Assembly (NCBI RefSeq): GCF_024362485.1
Contig: NZ_CP101456.1
Coordinates: 2,914,001-2,978,000 of the forward strand
Source of the DNA: Natronobeatus ordinarius
GTDB taxonomy: Archaea > Halobacteriota > Halobacteria > Halobacteriales > Natrialbaceae
Length of the DNA: 64,000 nucleotides
Reading direction: 5' to 3'
Shown here: piece after piece, positions 33,981-41,880 of the stretch
Layout: each line of letters opens with the position of its first letter
How positions within the stretch are numbered: position 1 is the stretch's first letter
Notes under the pieces: generated by a model
The model's input: the letters and a program-made list of their open reading frames with translations, nothing else
The model's database searches: none
What the model was told of the DNA's origin: nothing
Translations under genes and position numbers: made by a program

Positions 33981-34768
33981 AGGTTCGACGCTCCCGAACC
34001 GCCGTCGATCGGAACCGCGACGCCGTTGACGTAGCCCGACAGCGGCGAGGAGAGGAACGCGACCGTGTTTCCGAGCTCCATCGGGTCGCCGATACGCTCG
34101 AGCGGCACGCCAGCACCCCAGTCGGCGAGCCCCTCCTCGTAGCCGTCGTAATCGCCGCGCTCGACTGCCTGTTCGACCAGTTCGCGGATGCGGGCGGTCT
34201 CGTGGGGACCCGGCAACACTGCGTTCGCACGGACGTCGGGCGCGAACTCCTTCGAGAGCGTCTTCTCGAGGCCGATGACGCTCATCCGAACGGCGTTCGA
34301 GAGCACGAGACTGTCGATGGCCTCCTTCACGCTGCGAGAGGTGATCGTGACGATCGTGCCGCCGTCGCCGTCACGCAGGTAGGGTTCGGCCTCCCGGGCG
34401 AGACGGACGACGCTCATCACCAGCAGGTCGTAGGCCTCGTACCAGTCCTCGTCGTCGGTCTCGAGGAACGGCCCCGACGGCGGCCCACCCGCGCTCGTCA
34501 CGAGGTGGTCGAGGCCGCCGAACTCGTCGACGGTCGTCTCGACCAGCGCCACGATGTCGTCTTCGTCGGTGAGGTCGCCGGGCTGGGCGACGACCTCGCC
34601 GGTCGCCACCGTCTCGATCTCGGCTTTCGCCGCCGACAGTCGGTCCTCGTCACGGCCGTTGATGACGACGTTCGCCCCCTCGCGTGCAAGAGCTTTCGCA
34701 GACGCCTTTCCGAGCCCGCTCGAGGAGGCCGTTACGAGTGCCGCATTGCCGTCGATCTGTAAGTCCAT
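33977..34768 (-). CDS. SDR-family oxidoreductase-like protein lacking the canonical YxxxK
   Basis: A 263-residue short-chain dehydrogenase/reductase fold. The cofactor motif is VTASSSGLGKASAKALA (TGxxxGxG-like), followed by VVINGRDEDRLSAAKAE with Arg after strand 2 (NADP-like) and a DLTDEDD acidic loop. The central strand has LVTSAGGPPSG. However, the usual S-Y-K triad is altered: the position of Tyr reads Ser and that of Lys reads Arg (LVLSNAVRMSVIGLEKTL). The Ser of TITSRSVKE remains. Such SDR subfamilies exist and may use different chemistry. The ATG at 34768 is chosen because the upstream extension does not resemble the family. Confidence 0.85.
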   Translation of the reverse strand: MDLQIDGNAALVTASSSGLGKASAKALAREGANVVINGRDEDRLSAAKAEIETVATGEVVAQPGDLTDEDDIVALVETTVDEFGGLDHLVTSAGGPPSGPFLETDDEDWYEAYDLLVMSVVRLAREAEPYLRDGDGGTIVTITSRSVKEAIDSLVLSNAVRMSVIGLEKTLSKEFAPDVRANAVLPGPHETARIRELVEQAVERGDYDGYEEGLADWGAGVPLERIGDPMELGNTVAFLSSPLSGYVNGVAVPIDGGSGASNL

Positions 34769-35638
34769 GTTCGTGGGTAATCTTCTATGAACGTCTAAAA
34801 GTCTTGCCGTGGCGGTAGGGCGCGTCGCCCGCGTCGAACGGTCACCGCTCGCGAGCGCAGTGACGTTCGAACCACGTCGATGCATGCCAGAGTCATCTCA
34901 AAGTAGAATACAGATATTTTCTATTAGGATTTCCCGGCTAGTACCGTACCACCATAGTGACGCGACCTCGGCCTGGACACTGTCGTTGTCCATACCTGCG
35001 CATGGTGACTGCCAGGTAGATAATCGGCTCACTCGGTCGAAAAGGACGTCATTTGGCGGTGAGTTACAGAGCACGAGACACACCCAGATCGAGTGCTCGC
35101 TCGAGTTCGACCAGCTATCCGTGATCGAACCGGCCGTTAGTCCATCACTCGAGCCGTCGATTCGACCTCTATTTCAAACATCATATTCTCCTGTTTAACA
35201 GAGTTATATCAGTACAACAGACGTCGTCCCCCGATTGGCAGGGAGAATCGAAAATCGGACATGGAAACGTCCCCACCGTTTTGCAGCGAGGGGTCCCGCC
35301 GTTCACAGTAGTTGCCGATTCAATGTAGATGGCCGAGCGAAGTTGGTTGATCAACCGACGTGGATTACGATGCTGTGACAAGCGGGGCAAAATGGAAAGG
35401 GAGGGAGCGAAGAAACGCCGCTGCCGGCGGTGTTTCTGAGCGTTTCGACTCAGTCACGGCGTTCTGACCGATCAGCTCGGTCGGACCGAACCCCCTCTAC
35501 CCGTAGTCAGTTACAACAACGATTTCCCTGCAGACACGCGCCGGGACCGGTGATTTCTCCGGGGAACACCGTCTGAGACGAGCACAGTTGCGAGAATCCA
35601 CAGATTGTACATCGAAACTGTTCGGAAACGAAACGTGC
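34769..35638. other. 870-bp intergenic region without supported gene
   Basis: Short open frames on both strands have no coherent composition. AT-rich patches occur at 34905-34930 and 35175-35210. I see no tRNA, intact IS or CRISPR repeat. GC content is lower than in the neighbours, which may mark an insertion boundary or decayed DNA. Confidence 0.5.
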
Positions 35639-36055
35639 CTAATCGTCTGCTGGATTAGGAGTTTTCCGTCCAGAAAATGAGGCGTCAGTCTGGACCGCGG
35701 CCTGCCACGCCATGATCAGCATCGAGAGGATCAACAGCGCGCCCCAAAGAAATGCAGTCAGGTGAAAAGCGGAAAACCCTCCACCGATGGCCAACCACGG
35801 CACGAGGGGGATCCCCCACTGCCCGAGGATAAAAGCCCACGTTACGACTCGTTCGAGCGTCCCAGTGAGCTGCAGTGCAGGAACCGCGAATCCGAGCACG
35901 ACAGCGAGAATCGAGAGGACACCGAGGTGTGCATGCCCTCCGATCATCCACGTCGGTGTCCCTTGCAGTGTGGCGTTCAGATAGGTCTGATACATCCCGA
36001 CGGACATCATCACTGCCAGTCCGAGGAATCCGGATACTTTGAGTGCCTTCGACAT
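35639..36055 (-). CDS. four-helix membrane protein with GHAHLG motif
   Basis: A 138-residue protein with about four hydrophobic segments and an acidic/basic C-terminal tail. The region between helices 1 and 2 carries IGGHAHLGVLSIL, whose His pair could bind metal or haem. This resembles small haloarchaeal membrane proteins of unknown function. The first segment starts MSKALKVSGFLGLAVMMSV. It is separated by 3 bp from the small membrane gene upstream, so they form a two-gene operon. It is not related in sequence to the surface proteins next door. Confidence 0.75.
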   Translation of the reverse strand: MSKALKVSGFLGLAVMMSVGMYQTYLNATLQGTPTWMIGGHAHLGVLSILAVVLGFAVPALQLTGTLERVVTWAFILGQWGIPLVPWLAIGGGFSAFHLTAFLWGALLILSMLIMAWQAAVQTDASFSGRKTPNPADD

Positions 36056-36058
36056 CGT

Positions 36059-36274
36059 TCACGACCGTTCCAGGGACGCTTCTGTTCGAGAAACGTACGC
36101 TTCAGCGACTTTGACAGCTGCATACGCGAGCCCCATCACGAATGCCCCCTGGAACGGATTGCTCACGAGCTCGGGGTTTGCCTGATCGAGAAACGCGAGG
36201 ACGAGTAGAACGAGCCCCACGAATGCAAGCAGCCACGCTACTATCGCATACAGGTCTGTTAACCTCCAGTCCAT
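36059..36274 (-). CDS. 71-residue two-helix membrane protein
   Basis: Two hydrophobic segments (IVAWLLAFVGLVLLVLAFL and GAFVMGLAYAAVKVA) flank a short polar loop with NPELVSNPFQ. The tail is YVSRTEASLERS. It is the first gene of the pair with the GHAHLG protein, with 3 bp between stop and start. An AT-rich promoter-like stretch lies just upstream at 36280-36330. No family is recognised. Confidence 0.7.
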   Translation of the reverse strand: MDWRLTDLYAIVAWLLAFVGLVLLVLAFLDQANPELVSNPFQGAFVMGLAYAAVKVAEAYVSRTEASLERS

Positions 36275-36634
36275 ACTGAATTACAGCGGCCGATTATACA
36301 TAAGCATTCTGGTATTTTATACATCAGCGATTGAATGGAACTCACGTTTTGATTACGACACGAGCGATGAGCATCGCCTGTGTCGATCGTCAACCGGTGC
36401 GTTGCTGGCGCCGATATACTCTCTCCGGTGTGTCAAACGACGATCTCGACTGATGAACAGTCCAGTTGAGGGCCCCGACGGTTTCGGCGTCTTCAGAACG
36501 CAAAGCGTTCTGATGGGGCGCACGAGAGCAACTCTCGTGGCCGTCGGCCGGTCTGAGACGGCTCGTTGTACCGTGTTACTGGTGAGCGCTGCACCGTTCG
36601 AGCGATCACCAGTGCCCCACCAAAACAGACCGTA
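36275..36634. other. 360-bp intergenic region with four consecutive stem-loops
   Basis: The right part, directly after the stop of the 1622-residue gene, contains perfect inverted repeats: 36494-36512 (CAGAACGC / GCGTTCTG), 36521-36539 (CACGAGA / TCTCGTG), about 36542-36565 (GCCGTC / GACGGC), and about 36579-36613 (CTGGTGA / TCACCAG). Together they look like a structured 3' untranslated region. The left part is AT-rich promoter DNA for the small membrane-protein pair. Confidence 0.6.
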
Positions 36635-39600
36635 TCAGTCGCCGCGTTTCCACGCGTCGACGACCGCCAGGAGGAGGTCGGAATCGATCACGCCCGCTCG
36701 CCAATCGCTGATCGCCTCGCGGAGCCCGTTCGTCTCGACGACGCCGGTTTCCTCGTCACGATAGTCGTCCACACTCGGTTCGGCTGACGGTTCGTCGCCA
36801 AACGCGCCGACCGTGGTGAACTCGGTAACGGTCCCCATCACGACCTGCCGATCGGTGTCGACGGTCGAACCCTCGACCTCGGACCAGCTCCCGTCGTCGT
36901 CTTTCCACAGCGAGAGTGTCTCCTCGTCGATGTCGCCGATCTCGACTGCACCGTAGTGGAGCTCGAGCTCGAGCCAGCCGTTCTCGTCGCTGACGTTCTC
37001 GAGTGCGACGTATTGGCCGAGACTCACTGTCTCACCGGGTGCATCGGCGGGTGATGATACGGGGACGATCTCGACGTTCTCTCCCTCGAAGGAAGCGGTC
37101 ACGTCGTCCATCTCGAGCGCGTCGAACGCGACGTGGGCCTCCGACTCGAGTTCGGCGTCGGCCACGGAGTCGAGTCCGTGATCGGCCATCGATTCGGGTT
37201 CGACGTCGCCCATCGACTCGAGTCTGACGGCAACCGACGTGACGTTGGTGACAGACGAGTCGTCGACCGTTCCGTTCGACCCGACAGTCCAGATCCCAAC
37301 GTCGCTGCCGTCGACGGCGGCGTTCGAGAGCGCGAACTCCCCGACGCCTTCAGCGGCGATTCCGATCTCGCTTCGGGGGACGTCCACGTTCGACAGCGTC
37401 GCGCCGTCGACCATCTGGAGTCCAACGCCTACGCTTTCCTCCGCATCCCCGACGGCGACGACCTCCTCGAGCGTCAGGTCGGTCGAGACGACGGCGAAGA
37501 ATCCCGCGTCGTCTCCGATGGCGGTGGTGTTCGTCACCTCCACGCCGTGGGTGTCGACCGCGGCGAACCCAATTTCCGATCCGTCTGCGACGACGTCGTC
37601 GAAGGCGACGTCGGTGACGCCTTCGAGGCGGATTCCCGCGGCGTCGTTGCCGACCGCAGAAACGCCGTCGAAGGTGTTTCCAGCGCCGACACCGGATTCG
37701 GGAGGCTCGTCTGGGACGACCCCATCGTGTGAGACGATCTCGAGGCCGATTTCGTTCTGGAGGGCGGCCACGCCGGTGAACGCGTTCTGTGTCGAGTCCT
37801 CGAGTGAGATCCCAACGTCGTACCGGATTGCAATCACGTCGGACACGGTGAGTTCGTCGGCACCGAGGAGGTCGATACCGACGCTGCCCCCGGCGGGCGA
37901 TACGTCCGGATCTGTCGTTCCGTCGGCGGAGACGAACTCGATCCCGCCGCCGGATACGTTCTCGAAGACGACGCCGCGTTCCCAGCCGGCGACCGAGACG
38001 GTTCGGACGGTGACGTTCTCGATACCGGCGTCGTCCCCGTTTGCGTGAATCGCAACTCCCCCGCTCGTCGCTCCCTCGTTGGTAATCGCGTTCTCACCGC
38101 CGTCGAGCACCACGTCGCTCACGGTGATCTCAATACAGGAGCCCTCACCGTCGGTCGTGAGGTTCTCCTCGAGTTCGTAGACGCCAGGTCCGTCGATCAC
38201 TCGACAGTCTGAGACCGTGCTGGGATCGAGCACCTCGAACGACTCGATCCTGGTCGCCTCCTCGGCGTTGTCGGCAACGGCGGTCACGGTCGCCGCATAG
38301 GAGTCGGGTACGTCGATCGTGCCGACGTCGAAGGCCACGGTCGTGTTCGAACCCGCCCCGAGCGAACCGGCGTCGGCCGTCTCATCGAACACCGTACCCG
38401 TTGTGTCGCCGACGAGTTCGAGGCTGACCGCGAGGTCATCCGTGTCGACGCCAGCGGTCTCCTCGACCGGAATTTCGACGGTGCCGTAGTCGTCGTCCGC
38501 CTCACCATTGGGGAACTGGTCGGCGAAGTCGCCGATTTCGATTGCTGCATTCGACGGCGTAGCGAACGCCCCGAACGTCGAAAATTCCGTCACGTTCGCC
38601 GTCACCACCCCTCTCTCTGGGTCGACGCTCGAGTCTGCGATTGGCTCCCACTCGCCCTCATCCGCGTCGAACGTCCACAGCGAGAGCGTCTCGAAGTCGA
38701 CGCCCTCCAGATCACCTGCCACGTAGCCGAGCTCGAGGTGCAACAGTTCACCCCTCTCGTCGCTCGTCGGTTCGGCCTCGAAATAGCGATCGATGGAGGT
38801 CTTGTTTTCTGGGGGCGTGGGGTCGGGTAGCGCTCCAGGATCGACGGGGTCGACGCGAACGTTGTGAGCTTCGAACGAGAGCGTCGTGTTCGCCGCCGTG
38901 GACGCGCCGATGTCGAGTCCCTCGGCGGAGGTCCGCTCTGAATCGTTTTCGACGACCAGCGCAGCCTCGTCGGTGTCGTGAATCGTCGTGTCGTCGAGGT
39001 CGGTATCGGTCGACCTGAACTGCGTCCCCATCGAAGTCTCGAAATCGGACACCAGCACGCCCACGCCGCCGCCGGTCACGACGTTCGAGGCCAGCGTCGT
39101 GTTGATTGCACCCTGGAGGTGGATGCCTGCATTCTCGTTACCGAGGAGCGTATTCTCCGAGAGAGTGGTATCGGTGGATTCGCGTCCCAAAATGATACCT
39201 TCGTTCTCGTTGGCCTGAATGGTGTTTCCGGTGACAGTGGTGTTCGCGGCTCCCGTGCGAATGCCGATACCGTCGTAGTTCGATTCGATAGTGTTGTTCT
39301 CCACGACGGTGTTTTCCGAAGAGCTTCGGACGTGAATTCCGAACTCGCCGTTTTCCGCGACGTAGTTGTCGCTCACGACCGCGTCGTCGCCTCCCACGTC
39401 GATGCCGATTCCAGAGCTGTTGATAGCGGTGTTGTTTACCACCGTGTTGGGCTCGTCGACCCGAATACCCCAGTCCGCGTGGTCTCTGGCGGTGTTGTGC
39501 TCGAGCGTGTTGCCCTCCCCGTCCCTGACGTAGATGCCACGCTCGTCCGTCGCCAAGCCCTGTTCGAGGTTTCCGACTGCAACGTTGTCACGGACGTCGT

Positions 39601-41503
39601 TGTGGTCGGAGCCCTCGTCGAAGTATAAGTCATTGCCCCGGGTGCGGAACTCGCCTTCAAATGCGTTCTCGGACGCCTGGTTCCCGTATACGTCGTTGTT
39701 CGAGGAGTCCTCGAATAAGAAGCCGTACTCTCCGTTCGCAACAGCCGTACTGTTCGTGACTGCACTGTCTTCGACACCGTCGAACGCTACGCCCGTATAC
39801 CACCCCTCCACGGTGACGTTCGTGACGGTGACTCCCTCGACACCGGTGACCAGCACGCCAGAACCTGAGTCGTCACCCGAAACCGTGTGGTTGTTCCCGT
39901 CGAAGTGCACGTCGTCTGCGGTTATCTCGATACACGTCTCGGTGGCATTGATATCGGTGGTCAGTTCGTACTCACCGGGTTCGTCGATGACGGTACACTC
40001 GGTGATCTGCCCGTCGTCGACCTCCTCGATGGTCAACGTCCCGGTCTGGTTACTGTCGTCGCTGAAGATCCCGTGTTCGTACGTTCCAACGTCCAGGTCC
40101 TCAGATTCGATGTCGGCGAACTCGACAGATTCGGTTTCGTTGCCACCGAGTTCGACCGTCTGAGTGGCGGCTGTGGTGTGGTCGATGCGGAGTTCAACGA
40201 CCTGTTCGTCGACTGCGCCTCCGGTGTTGGTAACGACCGCCGAGACGTCGACCGTTTCACCCTGCTCGACTGTCGCGTTATCGGGCTCGAGTTCGCTCAC
40301 CTTGAAGAACGCGTCTTCCTCGAGCGGTGCGAGGAACGTCACCGCGTTCGCGAGGATACGGTCGCGATTGCTGGTCTCTTCCATGTAGAGGCCGTCAGTG
40401 ATCGAGAGCAACACCTCGTGGCCGTCGTCGGTCACTCCCACTGCTGGCCCGTCGGTCTCCTCGCTCCCCTCACCAATCTCACCGAGTACGTCGCCGTCGT
40501 CGAATCCGTCGAACCACGTTCGGAATACTCCCTCTTCACTGAAGAGATCGATTGTCTCTCCGGCTTCACCAACGCCCTCGAACAGCGGGTGGTCCGTTGT
40601 GATCGTCAACTGGGCGTCGTCACCCCCGGCGTCGGAGACGGAGTCTGGGTCGTCGAACACCGCTGTACGCGTACTGATCGCACCGTCAAAATCAGCGTCC
40701 TCGAACGAGACCAGGCCCGTCTCCTCGTCGAGTTCGGCGTACAGCGCTTCCACCGCGTCGCTGTCCGGGTCCTGGCCGTAGTCGGCGACAACGATCACGT
40801 CGTAGTCGTCTGCCGCCGTAGAAGCGCTCGAGCCGAGGACCGCTTCGGGTAGAACGACGTCCAGCTGATACTCACCCGCGACGCCCGCGTCCTCGAGTCC
40901 GGGCTCGAGCGCGAACGCGATGACGTCTTCGGCGAACCACTCGTTGCTCGAGACGACGGCCACGTCCTTCGCCGCGTCCTTCTCGATCGTCACGAAATCC
41001 GTCGCCGCGTCGAACTCGCTTCTGACTTCGACGGTGACGTCCTGGCCGAAGTCGTCGTCGCCAGTGGGCCACTCGAGGGTGACGCTGCCGGTGTCACCGG
41101 GTGCGACCGAGACGTTCTGGCTGTCCGCGAGGGTGTCCGCCACGAAGTCACCGCTCTCATCGTAGAACAGTTCGACCGGCTCGTCGGCGGCGTCGTTGCC
41201 GAGGTTCTCGATCACGACCGCGACCGTCAGCGTCTCGCCGACGGTCACGGGTTCGTTCGTGTCCGTGATCTCGACGGTGTAGTACGGCTCGTCGAACTCG
41301 AACAGCCCGACCGTCAGGGGACTGAAGCCGATCTCGTCGTCGACATCGGCAGTGACGACACCTCGATCGGCGTCGACCTCGGCGTCAGGAACGAACTCCC
41401 ACTCACCGCCGCCGTCGACCCAGAGTGTGAGCGCGTCGGCGTCGCCCTCGAGTGGATTGCCCGATTGGGAACCGAGCGCAAACGTTCGCGCTAAATTCGC
41501 CAT
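36635..41503 (-). CDS. 5'-truncated giant surface protein: CARDB-like and beta-helix domains, dockerin-like end
   Basis: From its first ATG this gene encodes 1622 residues, but there is no signal peptide. It begins inside a domain recognisable from the neighbour (ALTLWVDGGGEWEF against ALWTHDGEEWSPV). It continues with CARDB-like Ig domains (VTVGETLTVAVVIENLGN) and a long right-handed beta-helix with Cys-pair starts (ITECTVIDEPGEYEL). Then come a further beta-domain, a second beta-helix (VSDCRVIDGPGVYEL), and the DW/AW module. The downstream part aligns closely in plan with the C-terminal half of the 3692-residue protein. Either a pseudogene or a rearranged gene whose 5' end was lost. The open frame continues upstream to 42349 only as a shadow of the neighbour's sequence. 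Confidence 0.75.
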   Translation of the reverse strand: MANLARTFALGSQSGNPLEGDADALTLWVDGGGEWEFVPDAEVDADRGVVTADVDDEIGFSPLTVGLFEFDEPYYTVEITDTNEPVTVGETLTVAVVIENLGNDAADEPVELFYDESGDFVADTLADSQNVSVAPGDTGSVTLEWPTGDDDFGQDVTVEVRSEFDAATDFVTIEKDAAKDVAVVSSNEWFAEDVIAFALEPGLEDAGVAGEYQLDVVLPEAVLGSSASTAADDYDVIVVADYGQDPDSDAVEALYAELDEETGLVSFEDADFDGAISTRTAVFDDPDSVSDAGGDDAQLTITTDHPLFEGVGEAGETIDLFSEEGVFRTWFDGFDDGDVLGEIGEGSEETDGPAVGVTDDGHEVLLSITDGLYMEETSNRDRILANAVTFLAPLEEDAFFKVSELEPDNATVEQGETVDVSAVVTNTGGAVDEQVVELRIDHTTAATQTVELGGNETESVEFADIESEDLDVGTYEHGIFSDDSNQTGTLTIEEVDDGQITECTVIDEPGEYELTTDINATETCIEITADDVHFDGNNHTVSGDDSGSGVLVTGVEGVTVTNVTVEGWYTGVAFDGVEDSAVTNSTAVANGEYGFLFEDSSNNDVYGNQASENAFEGEFRTRGNDLYFDEGSDHNDVRDNVAVGNLEQGLATDERGIYVRDGEGNTLEHNTARDHADWGIRVDEPNTVVNNTAINSSGIGIDVGGDDAVVSDNYVAENGEFGIHVRSSSENTVVENNTIESNYDGIGIRTGAANTTVTGNTIQANENEGIILGRESTDTTLSENTLLGNENAGIHLQGAINTTLASNVVTGGGVGVLVSDFETSMGTQFRSTDTDLDDTTIHDTDEAALVVENDSERTSAEGLDIGASTAANTTLSFEAHNVRVDPVDPGALPDPTPPENKTSIDRYFEAEPTSDERGELLHLELGYVAGDLEGVDFETLSLWTFDADEGEWEPIADSSVDPERGVVTANVTEFSTFGAFATPSNAAIEIGDFADQFPNGEADDDYGTVEIPVEETAGVDTDDLAVSLELVGDTTGTVFDETADAGSLGAGSNTTVAFDVGTIDVPDSYAATVTAVADNAEEATRIESFEVLDPSTVSDCRVIDGPGVYELEENLTTDGEGSCIEITVSDVVLDGGENAITNEGATSGGVAIHANGDDAGIENVTVRTVSVAGWERGVVFENVSGGGIEFVSADGTTDPDVSPAGGSVGIDLLGADELTVSDVIAIRYDVGISLEDSTQNAFTGVAALQNEIGLEIVSHDGVVPDEPPESGVGAGNTFDGVSAVGNDAAGIRLEGVTDVAFDDVVADGSEIGFAAVDTHGVEVTNTTAIGDDAGFFAVVSTDLTLEEVVAVGDAEESVGVGLQMVDGATLSNVDVPRSEIGIAAEGVGEFALSNAAVDGSDVGIWTVGSNGTVDDSSVTNVTSVAVRLESMGDVEPESMADHGLDSVADAELESEAHVAFDALEMDDVTASFEGENVEIVPVSSPADAPGETVSLGQYVALENVSDENGWLELELHYGAVEIGDIDEETLSLWKDDDGSWSEVEGSTVDTDRQVVMGTVTEFTTVGAFGDEPSAEPSVDDYRDEETGVVETNGLREAISDWRAGVIDSDLLLAVVDAWKRGD

Positions 41504-41589
41504 CACCAGCTCTCCGCGATTCCGGGAGGGACGCTCATCAGCGCTGGCAACAGGGTGCGGGCCCCTGCCGAGGAGATTCGCCTCGAGGC

Positions 41590-41880
41590 TTATACGGCCG
41601 GCTCGCCGGATCGCCAGGCGTCGATGACGTCCCAGAGCAGGTCGGTGTCGATCTCCCCGCCCCGCCAGTCGTCGATCGCTCGGCGCAGTCCGTCGGTGTC
41701 GACGACGCCGTCGTCGTCCACGTAGTCGGCGAGGGTCGGTTCCGAGCCGACCGGCTCGCCGCTTCGCCAGGCGTCGATGACGTCGCGAAGCAGGTCGGTG
41801 TCGATCACCCCACCCCGCCAGTCGTCGATCGCCGCCCGCAGTCCGTCGGTGTCGACGACGCCGTCGTCGTTCACGTAGTC
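41590..41880 (-). repeat. two tandem dockerin-like (DW/AW) modules at the giant protein's C-terminus
   Basis: Two copies of the module, about 41590-41724 and 41743-41880, are separated by a short linker (EPVGSEPTLADY). Each has a first half DDGVVDTDGLR-AIDDWRGG and a second half IDTDLLRDVIDAWRSGE. The DNA of the two copies is strongly similar. The same module ends the proteins at 12047, 13887, 17060 and 36635. Confidence 0.85.
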
